Source: a virus
Strand: one strand, 5' to 3'
DNA: 57,594 nt
Virus record (IMG/VR): IMGVR_UViG_3300009604_000012
Coordinates: 1-57,594 of that record
The translations under genes and the position numbers were made by a program. Below the pieces are notes generated by a model. That model was not told where the DNA came from, made no database searches, and was given only the letters and a program-made list of their open reading frames with translations. Below are positions 33,701 to 41,380 of the stretch, one piece after another. Position 1 is the first letter of the stretch. Each line of letters begins with the position of its first letter.

Positions 33701-34410
33701 ACCTGTTCGAGCAGTTCTCCCCTGGATCGATCAATTTGGAACCGGGACGGATGGGTGAAAGTTTCCTCGATGGTCTCGTCAGTAGCTCGACCCCCTTAAT
33801 CAAGACTCCGATTGAACTGGCATGGAACCGGCGCACCTTTAGCGGCACTCCGATTGAATCAATGGGGCAACAGCAACGGTCCCCATCCTATCGTGCAAGG
33901 GCAGATACCTCACCACTCTTCAAACATGGTGCAGCGATGTTGCGCGAGACGACGGGGATTGAAGCATCGCCAGTCTTGGGTGAGTATGCCATGCGAAGCA
34001 TCATCCCCGGATTGGGTGAGCAGGTGACCAAGGCTGGGGATGTCATCCTTGGTGGTGGGTCTATCCCCGGTGCTGTTGGAGCATCGCTGGTCGAACCTGT
34101 CTTGCGCCGATTCAAAGGGAGTCGGGGTGATCAGGTGCTACGTGACCTGAGCACCAAGTTCTATCGTGCTGTTGACCGCACACGGAAGGCCCATGCGGAT
34201 TTACGGAGTCTGCAAGTCAACGAACCGGGGAAAGCTCAGGCATTTGTGAATAAGCATCAGACACTCCTTCAGTATCGCCTGCCCTTGCAGCGAATCCAAA
34301 CGCAACTCGGACGGTTACAGCAACTTCCCGATGAGCAGAGTGCTCCGGTTATCCGACAGTTGCTTGAGAATGCCGCTACGATTATTGACCGGATGAAGAA
34401 CGATGGCTAG
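30733..34410 (+). CDS. Giant ejection-type protein, LPD38-like (1225 aa)
   Basis: Residues 68-200 are a Gly/Ala-rich module (GIPGIMAGGAAGSAIGETMA then QGIEQYLGQREGYNPWSIGI) likely to insert in membranes; it is shared with the 1040-residue protein. Residues about 660-1000 resemble the large polyvalent protein-associated domain LPD38: LNVGFSITNVLRDNMDLVMM, and later FARFSGALEDTTKIAAYKTL and NPIADVLHAAHSE. The C-terminus is helical. Proteins of this class are packed in the head and travel into the cell. No enzyme motif is seen. It overlaps the next gene by 8 nt. Confidence 0.65.
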   Translation: MPPTQPQLNPRAMKQQLRQLNPTFLGTDDELYSAWLVQNPQYRSAGAGKEVIAGQALEDPTWFSQAVTTGARIGPAVIGSILGSPGGIPGIMAGGAAGSAIGETMAQGIEQYLGQREGYNPWSIGIATGMGAVPGAGKLPALAGKSLPAVQQILSQRVRKEALKGASTATLGDVGFQLSETGEWNPMQTFLAGGIGGLAGGGLQSLSQRGIAKQQATVGVLKLDQMEKDFEKALVTSMRTPGETLEAATTRFREGFIDKEFGYKSFVQKLAHGDSAELRKGGVGWGDGSEFSPTVAADIAGGTGAKVEGAVDQMRDIFHRIWQRDMAADVNRLLTLKGFRRGFEDYNHKLKKALEHDAKHGLAGTPQATADPLQKKMLEGKVLPQGYTEKEVLDDLRKVKAGLISSGRWEEVNAFADEIVHFNRESLMLMQHYQLISAKTANALRNVQPQLSKLQRKKLGLEALDYEQYGGRRDKYGEKALREHIPLFRFMDAIGEDIGDLDETAAAVAREIGERVQKGKTGSWKFDPFGGSAKAVVPPMESSLRARRGLVIAGEDNMRKLALVNFVEADFQKGSPKIGPKVQDHMRLKKHFVNLTKENKKLSDLPGQGYDWETFTVLKDGNRQTWAAPEAIVASINHLDEAGSAMLGEVAMNFGARLTARFATSLNVGFSITNVLRDNMDLVMMRKVVHNPVQFAGYLTEWGKTLVQVIRQELTHGARAGARAIPFGLGRKFGKLPIPAYKQEVVDWSTGETGLVDLQQEMVDAGGAFSGLQRQISPGEYIGGSAMEEGGSAMTNNLLSGIDTVLSPFARFSGALEDTTKIAAYKTLRKQGVSPREAAWLTRKFGGSPDFAVRGRYARHAGSMVLFFNAQMQGIVRNAAVLKDLKKDKWAFTQMMMGATGLELLRTQWNSRYTDPDGTPSADRMTTSDRENYWTWVLPETEVIQGVPRHKMLKFSKGHLARIIFNPIADVLHAAHSEREQWSPTQTTLNLFEQFSPGSINLEPGRMGESFLDGLVSSSTPLIKTPIELAWNRRTFSGTPIESMGQQQRSPSYRARADTSPLFKHGAAMLRETTGIEASPVLGEYAMRSIIPGLGEQVTKAGDVILGGGSIPGAVGASLVEPVLRRFKGSRGDQVLRDLSTKFYRAVDRTRKAHADLRSLQVNEPGKAQAFVNKHQTLLQYRLPLQRIQTQLGRLQQLPDEQSAPVIRQLLENAATIIDRMKNDG

Positions 34411-35641
34411 TGCTTCAGAAATCATCAGACGGACATTGGAAGAAGCAACACAACGTGTCGCTGATCTGAAACGGATTCCGGGTGGTGATTACCTCGGAGG
34501 CTATGATGAGGTCGAGGACCGTGGTGGCTTTGGGCATCGACCAACAGGCATCCTGCCCCGCGATGTAGGCGCACCGGGGATTCAGGCTGAACCGGAACCA
34601 ACACTGTTTGATCGGTTAATCACACCATTGGTTCCCGAGTCTTCGATTCCGGGGCCAACGAATCTGTGGAGACATTTCACAGCACCCGTTGATGTGCTTG
34701 GGGGTGCTGCTGCGGGAGTAGTGCCAAAGCTCGTACGGGCTGGTAAGTTTGGTGTCAGTAACGCTGCACGAAGACTCGCCGGGTTGTCCAATGCACCCTA
34801 TGTCGCGTTGGGTGCTGAAGATGTCGTGGGTGGAATCACTGATGCTGACCCCATGCAAACAGCTTCGGGTTTTATACAAGCGCTGCTTGGGTCAGCGGGT
34901 GCGAAAGAAGCCTTTGTGCGTGGCTTCGACCCTCGTGCGGTCGTTGATGCCTATGCTCGATCCAGAGGACGACCTGTATCTTCTCCAGCGGGAGGTCTCG
35001 TAGACGAAGCGAGAGCACGACAGATTGCTGATCGCTATGCAGCCGGTGGCTACACAGGGTCGGAAGTTCCTATTGGTTATGGACGAATGTTTGATGAGAT
35101 GGCTGATCAGACGAGGTTCTTGGAAGATCAGGCAGGTCTCACCATCGAACCATGGACAGGTTCCGGTCAACCCTATGGAAGCTCAAAGGAGATGGTAGCG
35201 GATTTATTAGATCGAAGTCATTATTACTACTATCCCACAGCATCAGGCTTCGGGGAGACAAGTGGTGTGATAGACCCCACGATGGCAGCATTCCAAACGG
35301 GGTCGCGCCCCACCCGTCTTCGGAATGATGACTTGCGTATTGCCCATGATCTCATGGCTCATGCACCGGGGAGACATCAATTCGGACCCATTGGTGAAGA
35401 ACGCGCTTGGATTGAGCATATGAATCTGCTCCCCGCGAACACGCCATCAGATGACTGGATGCGACAGGCGTTGACCAATGAGACACGAGGGCAGAATAGT
35501 TGGGTTAATTTTGGACCCCACCTTCGACGACCGGATGGCAGTCTGCCACAGCGTGGAGATCCTGATTGGATACATCCCGCTGACCGACCATTCGCGGATC
35601 AAGTAATGCAATTCCTTGGTGGTGACCTGCATGTCAGATGA
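34403..35641 (+). CDS. Virion protein with HDxxxxH and ETRGQNSWVNF motifs (412 aa)
   Basis: The C-terminal 110 residues carry a motif set I know from large phage polyvalent proteins: LRIAHDLMAHAPGRHQFGPI, GEERAWIEHMNLLP, and ALTNETRGQNSWVNF. His315, His320, Glu332/333 and His339 could be metal ligands or catalytic residues. The function of this domain is not known to me. The N-terminal 200 residues have a hydrophobic stretch (VLGGAAAGVVPKLVRAGKFG). It overlaps both neighbours, so the three large proteins are probably made together. Confidence 0.6.
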   Translation: MASASEIIRRTLEEATQRVADLKRIPGGDYLGGYDEVEDRGGFGHRPTGILPRDVGAPGIQAEPEPTLFDRLITPLVPESSIPGPTNLWRHFTAPVDVLGGAAAGVVPKLVRAGKFGVSNAARRLAGLSNAPYVALGAEDVVGGITDADPMQTASGFIQALLGSAGAKEAFVRGFDPRAVVDAYARSRGRPVSSPAGGLVDEARARQIADRYAAGGYTGSEVPIGYGRMFDEMADQTRFLEDQAGLTIEPWTGSGQPYGSSKEMVADLLDRSHYYYYPTASGFGETSGVIDPTMAAFQTGSRPTRLRNDDLRIAHDLMAHAPGRHQFGPIGEERAWIEHMNLLPANTPSDDWMRQALTNETRGQNSWVNFGPHLRRPDGSLPQRGDPDWIHPADRPFADQVMQFLGGDLHVR

Positions 35642-38600
35642 ACGAAGTTCTCTTGAAGAACACCTGATTACAGCAATGTTGATGGGCACTCGTGTGCTGC
35701 CTGCATTGGGGGGACTTGCCTTTGGTGGTCCTGTTGGTGGGGCAGCAGGGGGGATGGCTGGCGAGACGCTGGCTCAGGGAATCGAACGGTATCTCGGTCG
35801 GAGAGAAGAGTTCAATCCTGCTTCGATAGGTATCAACACAGTCCTCGGAGGAGTGCCATTAGGTCGCGTTGCTCAAGCAGGACGCTGGGCACGGATGGGA
35901 AGAGAAGCCGCAAAGGGTGCGGGGATGGGTGTCGCGGCTGATGTGCCGTTGCAATTGGCAGAGACAGGAGCGTGGGACCCACGGCAAACGCTGATCTCTG
36001 CGGGGATGGGTGCGGGTCTCGGGAGCCTTGGTGGAATTGCCCGACCGAAAGCGAGGCTTCGTGCTGAACCAGCTCCTGTTGATTTGGATTTCGTGCCGTC
36101 AACCGCACCAAGCATCACGCAAGCTCAGGCTGCCAAGGGAGAGACCGGACAGCTCCTCCTCCCCGGAGCGAATCGTCTGTGGGAAAAGGTCGCGGTGTTA
36201 GCGAGTGGATCGCCGGGGAGTCAGGCGTGGGAACGATTGGGCGGGGTGACGCACGGTGGACCGAGAGCACTTCGAGGACGAGGGGAACGAGCAAGCTCGG
36301 CCTTGTTGCTTGAAGATATGCTTCAGCAAATCGCCGAACGAAAGGGAGCACCGAACACACAGTTCCTAAAACAGCTTGGTCAGATTGATAAAGACACGCG
36401 CATCCGTGCCACGAAGCTGCTGGAAAAACTGCAAGCGGGGAATGAAAAGGCCCTGACGTTTTTTGGAAAAGAGGCTGGTAAGAAACTTTCCAGATCCGAA
36501 CAGGGAATTATCAAGCGGCAAATCGCTGCGTTGACAAAGGTCAAGTCGGGATTGATAGACCCCATGGGTCCCAGTGGAAAATTCCCCGGATTCAAGAACA
36601 TCAATCTCCCTGGCACCCGGCACTTTAATTCCAAAGCTATCACCAAGCTCCGCTATCGTGCGAATAGTGATGGCACACAGGTGCCAAACTTCCCAACGCA
36701 ATCGGAGTTGAATGGACTCTGGGCACGAGGGAAACCGTGGGCTGCATTCTATAGCACCATACCCGAACAAATAGAAGGTGTCGTCCCTCCGCAGCATCAG
36801 ATTGCGTTTCTGAGCGACAACGCAGGGTATTCTCCACAGGCTTCCCCGAGAGAAGCGCTTGTGCATTCAGTCTTTGGTGCCTCGCGTCGAGAAGCTGGTC
36901 TACATACCCGTGGCACAGGTGTCGAAACGGCATGGGTGAATCGTCGTGCTATTGAATCTGGCATTGTTGACCCCATGACAGGCGGGTTTTCTAAACGAGG
37001 GCATGGTCAGGGGCTGGACGATGTTGGTGAAGGAGGGTGGGTGGAGATTGGGCAGGATGGTTTGAAGATACGGAACTATCGAGAGAACTTGCTTGAACGC
37101 TATGACACAGGTGATGGACCCATTGTGCGTATGACCCCGAATCTCGTCAAGAAACGGATGGAGAAGGGGGAGGATATGGTGGCATGGGTCAAGCATATAC
37201 AGGATGAGGCTGTCACGATTGATACCTGGATGGCATCGTTGTATGGCATTGATGCATCGAGGTTACAAAATACACAATGGGGCCGCGATATGTATGTCGC
37301 TATGGCGAATGACATACGACGGAAAGCGCGGAAAGCTGGTAAGACCCCCTCTGAATATCAAGCAGGCATCTGGGCAGGCGTTCGTCAGAATATGATGGAA
37401 GGTGGCGAGACGATTGGTGGTTCGCTCCGTGTAGATTATGGGCAGCGAAGTCTGCTTCCAAAATTGACCATCGCGCCCGGTGCAGCCGGGAAAGAAATCA
37501 CGACACCCATTCGTGAGCTGGTTGATGCGATTGGAGAGACCGAACTAGGTGCTGGAGGACAGGGTGTTCTTCCGCTTGAGATACCAACAGGTGTGCGCTA
37601 TATGCTCCCCGATGAAGAACAGATTAATGTCGGGGATGTCACAGCGGCGGGAAGAACACCGAGAGAAAAGGGTGGTGGTCTTCGTCCTGGGATCTCTGAA
37701 GTGTGGGCAAAAATTACCGCACCCCAAGTCTTGAACACCTTGCGAATGCAACGAAGCCGCAAGGATACCGTTGGTCTGTCGAAATCTATGCGAACGGGTG
37801 AGGATGTTGCAGATGCGCCCGTGATGTTTGTTGCGTTGAAGAATCGAGATCAGCGCACGGGGAAACTCGCACATTATTCCGAACGACAATGGGAAGGATT
37901 GCCGAACTTGAAGGACCTCTTGTCGTTCCTTTCGGACCAGTCGCATCGTCTTGCAGGGAAAGAAGGAGATACGGTTATGGGTGTCTTCTTTGAACAGGGT
38001 CGGCATGCGGTTACTGACCGCACACATCCCCTCTTTCGGTGGACAACATCTAAACACGGGGGACGCACGACAGCCGATGTTTCAAAGATGATCCCCGAGA
38101 AACCAGTCACAACAGCGAAGGAAGCTGCGCGACATGGATCGGGACGACCACCAGAGTATGAGCTACATGGATTCCGTACGGGGATGGACACAGCACGATT
38201 GAATGAACAGTTCTCTGTGTGGCACAACGAGTATTATCAACTCGTCCAAGTTGAGGACCTTGCGGTCACCGTCAATCCAAAGAATCCAAATCGCCTGGTG
38301 GTGAAAAAGAATCTCGGCACCCCACGCTTTGCTGATGAGTCCCGCCCGGAGAGTACGAAGTATGGCTTTACAAAACAACAGTCGGGAGATTTTGTGGGAT
38401 GGACGACAGATGAAGGACTCTCCTTCGCCAGAAACCAACCACCAAATACCCAGCGAGTTCGTGGAGAACTCATCTACGATCTCTTTGGATCACCGACACC
38501 TGTGGATGACATCACATCACAACAACTCTCCTTCCTCAAACGAAACGAGCATCTAGGAGCCGGTGCGGATTCTGTTGGTGGTGACTTTAGAGGCTTACTC

Positions 38601-38753
38601 CAAGGAACAGACACATCACGTACGGCTATCGAGAAGCAACTCAAAGAGATCGGATATCAGGGTTACTACACCGATGCGAGTAAGACAGAGATCGTCTGGT
38701 TTGGCGATGCTGTCGAAGGCTGGAACTACCCGTGGAAACCGAAAGGATACTAA
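35631..38753 (+). CDS. Giant ejection-type protein (1040 aa), paralogous membrane module
   Basis: ATG 35631 is chosen over TTG 35616 because it has GGTGGTG upstream. Residues 18-135 repeat the Gly-rich module of the 1225-residue protein: GETLAQGIERYLGRRE differs from its partner at 3 of 16 places. The middle 600 residues have no recognised family. The last 150 (KYGFTKQQSGDFVGWTTDEG, then LKEIGYQGYYTDASKTEIVW) resemble the end of ADP-ribosyltransferase-like polyvalent domains, but the catalytic residues cannot be placed safely. Probably ejected with the genome. Confidence 0.6.
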   Translation: MSDERSSLEEHLITAMLMGTRVLPALGGLAFGGPVGGAAGGMAGETLAQGIERYLGRREEFNPASIGINTVLGGVPLGRVAQAGRWARMGREAAKGAGMGVAADVPLQLAETGAWDPRQTLISAGMGAGLGSLGGIARPKARLRAEPAPVDLDFVPSTAPSITQAQAAKGETGQLLLPGANRLWEKVAVLASGSPGSQAWERLGGVTHGGPRALRGRGERASSALLLEDMLQQIAERKGAPNTQFLKQLGQIDKDTRIRATKLLEKLQAGNEKALTFFGKEAGKKLSRSEQGIIKRQIAALTKVKSGLIDPMGPSGKFPGFKNINLPGTRHFNSKAITKLRYRANSDGTQVPNFPTQSELNGLWARGKPWAAFYSTIPEQIEGVVPPQHQIAFLSDNAGYSPQASPREALVHSVFGASRREAGLHTRGTGVETAWVNRRAIESGIVDPMTGGFSKRGHGQGLDDVGEGGWVEIGQDGLKIRNYRENLLERYDTGDGPIVRMTPNLVKKRMEKGEDMVAWVKHIQDEAVTIDTWMASLYGIDASRLQNTQWGRDMYVAMANDIRRKARKAGKTPSEYQAGIWAGVRQNMMEGGETIGGSLRVDYGQRSLLPKLTIAPGAAGKEITTPIRELVDAIGETELGAGGQGVLPLEIPTGVRYMLPDEEQINVGDVTAAGRTPREKGGGLRPGISEVWAKITAPQVLNTLRMQRSRKDTVGLSKSMRTGEDVADAPVMFVALKNRDQRTGKLAHYSERQWEGLPNLKDLLSFLSDQSHRLAGKEGDTVMGVFFEQGRHAVTDRTHPLFRWTTSKHGGRTTADVSKMIPEKPVTTAKEAARHGSGRPPEYELHGFRTGMDTARLNEQFSVWHNEYYQLVQVEDLAVTVNPKNPNRLVVKKNLGTPRFADESRPESTKYGFTKQQSGDFVGWTTDEGLSFARNQPPNTQRVRGELIYDLFGSPTPVDDITSQQLSFLKRNEHLGAGADSVGGDFRGLLQGTDTSRTAIEKQLKEIGYQGYYTDASKTEIVWFGDAVEGWNYPWKPKGY

Positions 38754-38756
38754 GCA

Positions 38757-39203
38757 ATGGCATTTCCCCAAGGACAGGGTGTCCCTACCGCTATGGGCGT
38801 CACCCCCGCACGACCGTCGAACACCGGTATGAGCGCAGGACCATCAGGGATGAACCCCAGTCCCCCACCGGGTGGTGGCCCAGCCGTCATACCCCCCGGT
38901 CCAGTACCCGGAGTACCCATGGACGCACCTCCACCACCCATGACAGGCCAAGCAGTGCCCATGGAACAAGGTCGAGTCTATGATCTTAATCAGGATGCGC
39001 CGACAGACGGTGGTCCCGGTGGTGGTGTTATGGCACAACTCGAAGCATCAGGACTATCCGGGCAAGCCTTGATGGAAGCGCTCATTGGGGTCCTCTCACA
39101 GATGGGGATGAGCAAGGTGCGGTTTAATGGTGAAGAAATGCCATTGGGTCCAGGGGCAATGTCCGGTCCCGGCATGGGTCCCGGCGGACCACCACTCGCC
39201 TAA
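38757..39203 (+). CDS. Pro/Gly/Met-rich protein (148 aa)
   Basis: The sequence is largely Pro, Gly and Met with little structure (MNPSPPPGGGPAVIPPGPVP, GPGAMSGPGMGPGGPPLA). A short helix in the C-terminal half (SGLSGQALMEALIGVLSQMG) is the only ordered part. It ends the long ejection block. The composition recalls the portal tail and the 153-residue protein. Confidence 0.55.
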   Translation: MAFPQGQGVPTAMGVTPARPSNTGMSAGPSGMNPSPPPGGGPAVIPPGPVPGVPMDAPPPPMTGQAVPMEQGRVYDLNQDAPTDGGPGGGVMAQLEASGLSGQALMEALIGVLSQMGMSKVRFNGEEMPLGPGAMSGPGMGPGGPPLA

Positions 39204-39245
39204 CTCATTGATTCTTTAGGAGTTTACGTGTTACGTTAGCCTGCT

Positions 39246-39998
39246 ATGCCGAAGAAACGCAAGCGGAATGTGATCGTCTGGGATATCGAATCCACGAATC
39301 TCTCAGCGAATTTCGGCTATGTACTCTGTATTGGTTGGAAGCGTTTGGATTCCCCACGGGTCTACGTACCTGCGTTACGTGATTTCAATGGGGTGTGTAA
39401 GACATGCCACCAAGTGAACGATCCGATCAACGACCGTAGATTACTGGAGCATATCTATCCCATCCTTGCAGAAGCCGATGCGTGGATTACATGGTTTGGA
39501 AAGGGGTTCGACCAGAAGTTCGTCAACACCCGACTGATGCACCATGGCATGGCTCCACTGCCGCCAGTTCCACACATTGATGGGTGGCGCACCGCGAAAT
39601 CCAAACTAAAGCTCACCTCGAACCGACTCGCAACAGTCCAACAGTTCCTTGATCTCCCAGTGAGTAAGACCTCAGTGGGTGGAAAGCAATGGAACCTGGC
39701 AAGTGGAGGTGATCCGAAGGCAGCGGATTACATCATTGACCATTGCAGAAAAGATGTGAAGGTGTTGGAGCAAGCCTACGAAAAGATGCTCCCCCTGATT
39801 GTGGATTCACCACATATGGGGTTGATCAAGGGGAAGCCAGAGGGGTGTCCACGTTGTGGGTTGCCTACACTCAAGACGAATCCCTCTTGGTTTTATTCTT
39901 CGGCCACCCGCAGTTACCAACGATACCAATGTACCGCATGTGGGGGGTGGTGTAAGGGGAGTAAGGCGATTGATCGCTCTACCATTATGGCTATTTAG
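39246..39998 (+). CDS. DEDDh 3'-5' exonuclease with zinc ribbon
   Basis: 250 residues. Asp13 and Glu15 (VWDIESTNLS), Asp89 (GKGFDQKF) and His166/Asp170 (HCRKD) form the full DEDDh set of RNase H-like exonucleases. The C-terminus has Cys201, Cys204, Cys229 and Cys232 (CPRC, CTAC), a zinc ribbon. The fold resembles YprB-type nucleases rather than DnaQ. It is in the late strand, not with the other replication genes, and opens the accessory cassette. A second exonuclease is fused to the uracil glycosylase at 45031-46143. Substrate unknown. Confidence 0.8.
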   Translation: MPKKRKRNVIVWDIESTNLSANFGYVLCIGWKRLDSPRVYVPALRDFNGVCKTCHQVNDPINDRRLLEHIYPILAEADAWITWFGKGFDQKFVNTRLMHHGMAPLPPVPHIDGWRTAKSKLKLTSNRLATVQQFLDLPVSKTSVGGKQWNLASGGDPKAADYIIDHCRKDVKVLEQAYEKMLPLIVDSPHMGLIKGKPEGCPRCGLPTLKTNPSWFYSSATRSYQRYQCTACGGWCKGSKAIDRSTIMAI

Positions 39999-40018
39999 GG
40001 AGGATGAAGGAGTCGGAG

Positions 40019-40672
40019 ATGCGGTGGCTACTAGCGGTAAGCCTTGTGCTTGCCATGTGCATGACTCCCCAAACAATAGCGAAAGACCTGAGTGGGCTAG
40101 CAGAACAGATGCGGGAATCCATTACCCGCATTCGGATGACCGGACCTGTGGTGCGATGGGGCACCTGCTCTGCGTTCTCCATTAACCAAGAGCGCGGGTG
40201 GGGCCTAACCGCAGAGCATTGCGTGGTCACGGTGAATGGCTTTGAGTTTCGGGTGGTCGATGACCAGTCCAGACCATTGGAGATTATTGCTCGGTCTTCC
40301 ACCATCTTCCCACCACGACCGGAAGACGACCTTGCGTTGCTGGAGGGGGATATCTTTCGGGAACTCCCTGCACTCACCGCACTCACCATCGTACCCGAGG
40401 TTGGCACGGTTGTGGCGACGTATGGTTTTGCGCGTGGTGAACGGAATCCATTCTTCTATGTGAGTAATGTCGCTCGCACCCGACCGAGGTGGTTCAGTTT
40501 GGAAATGGCTGGCTCACTCCTCGGCGGGATGAGTGGTGCCCCTGTCGTGAATGACAAAGCACAGGTGATTGGTCTGGTGACCAAGGGCACAGCCTCGAAC
40601 ACTTACATCATTGGGAGTTGGCATTTCCAAGAACTCTACAAAGCTGCTGTCAAACAACATGAAAACCAATAA
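40019..40672 (+). CDS. Secreted trypsin-like serine protease
   Basis: The start ATG 40019 has AAGGAG at 6 bases; the earlier ATG 40004 has its SD too close. 217 residues. A signal peptide (MRWLLAVSLVLAMCMTPQTI then AK) sends it to the periplasm. The catalytic triad of the chymotrypsin fold is visible: His67 in LTAEHC, Asp103 or Asp104 in PEDDLALLEG, Ser172 in GGMSGAPVV. Cys50 and Cys68 may form a disulphide. The strand order (TCSAFSIN, GWGLTAEHC) is typical. It lies 13 bases before the PqqA-like peptide gene. Possible roles: cleaving a phage or host periplasmic protein, or trimming the peptide next door. Confidence 0.85.
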   Translation: MRWLLAVSLVLAMCMTPQTIAKDLSGLAEQMRESITRIRMTGPVVRWGTCSAFSINQERGWGLTAEHCVVTVNGFEFRVVDDQSRPLEIIARSSTIFPPRPEDDLALLEGDIFRELPALTALTIVPEVGTVVATYGFARGERNPFFYVSNVARTRPRWFSLEMAGSLLGGMSGAPVVNDKAQVIGLVTKGTASNTYIIGSWHFQELYKAAVKQHENQ

Positions 40673-40685
40673 AGGAGGAAAGACT

Positions 40686-40760
40686 ATGACTTGGACAAAA
40701 CCTGAGATCAAAGCGATTGCCTTGAACATGGAAGTTAGTCTGTATGTAACCGCGCACTAA
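40686..40760 (+). CDS. pqqA: PqqA-like peptide (24 aa), PQQ precursor type
   Basis: ATG 40686 follows the best SD in the window (AAAGGAGG, 7 bases). The peptide begins MTWTKPEIK and ends MEVSLYVTAH. It has the marks of the PQQ precursor: WxKP near the start and Glu16-x3-Tyr20, the two residues that PqqE joins. Known precursors have the same parts at similar spacing, for example LEVTLYISNR in Klebsiella PqqA and GMEVTSY in Methylorubrum. No pqqB, C, D or E gene is in the window, so host enzymes would be needed. A chance match is possible for so short a frame. If real, it would be a phage-encoded substrate for PQQ synthesis. Confidence 0.6.
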   Translation: MTWTKPEIKAIALNMEVSLYVTAH

Positions 40761-40764
40761 CCAC

Positions 40765-41295
40765 ATGGACAGCGCACTCGGGTGGATTGGGCAGATTGCG
40801 GCGTGGGTTCGGCAGTTTATTCCAAAATGGATCATCATCCCCACGACACATGGTGGGGTGAAGTGGGTCAGAGGGAAGCGACTGGTCGAACTCACGCCGG
40901 GGATACACTGGTATTGGCCGGTCGTGACGGTCCTGCAAACATATCCTATTGTTCGCCAGTCGGTGGACCTGCGCCCACAGGTGATGGTCGCCGCAAACGG
41001 GAAGACCTTCTCGGCGGGGGTGGTGGTGACCTATACCGTGGAGGACCTGAAGCAACTCCTCTCAACCACCTTTGATCCTGATGAGGTGATGTCTGAGATT
41101 TCCCTCGCGGCGATTTACTCAGTACTAACCACCTTGACACTTGAAGAACTCCAGACCAGTGATATCTCTGCGACACTGACGGAGGCGATTCAGGAACTGG
41201 TCACACCCTACGGGGTGCATGTGGTGCGAGCGGCACTCACGGAGATGGCTCCCTGCCGGGTAGTGAAGCTCATCATTCCCCCAGCTATCCAGTAA
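40765..41295 (+). CDS. SPFH/band-7 domain protein (176 aa)
   Basis: Starts 4 bases after the PqqA-like stop. An N-terminal hydrophobic part (GWIGQIAAWVRQFIPKWIII) may lie in the membrane. Then the band-7 fold is visible: VKWVRGKRLVELTPGIHWYW, a hinge, YPIVRQSVDLRPQVMVAANG, TFSAGVVVTYTVEDL, then a helical part ending in VVRAALTEM. Such proteins (HflK/HflC, stomatin) form ring scaffolds in membranes and can guard proteases such as FtsH. A phage copy could protect or reorganise the host membrane. Its job with the neighbouring peptide is unknown. Confidence 0.75.
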   Translation: MDSALGWIGQIAAWVRQFIPKWIIIPTTHGGVKWVRGKRLVELTPGIHWYWPVVTVLQTYPIVRQSVDLRPQVMVAANGKTFSAGVVVTYTVEDLKQLLSTTFDPDEVMSEISLAAIYSVLTTLTLEELQTSDISATLTEAIQELVTPYGVHVVRAALTEMAPCRVVKLIIPPAIQ

Positions 41296-41380
41296 GCGCG
41301 ATAAAGAAAATCACCAGCGCAAACCACAACGCCCAACGGAATCGCCTACTCTTCAGAGTCTTGCGGAAAGAGGACCTCAC
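41285..41380 (-). CDS. Possible tiny membrane protein (31 aa)
   Basis: A GTG start (41378-41380) with a weak, distant GAAGG opens a frame VRSSFRKTLKSRRFRW followed by one hydrophobic segment (ALWFALVIFFIALTG). It overlaps the 3' ends of the DUF1599-like gene (by 35 nt) and of the SPFH gene (by 11 nt, opposite strand). The basic front and single span look like a real small membrane protein, but the SD is poor. Confidence 0.3.
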   Translation of the reverse strand: MRSSFRKTLKSRRFRWALWFALVIFFIALTG

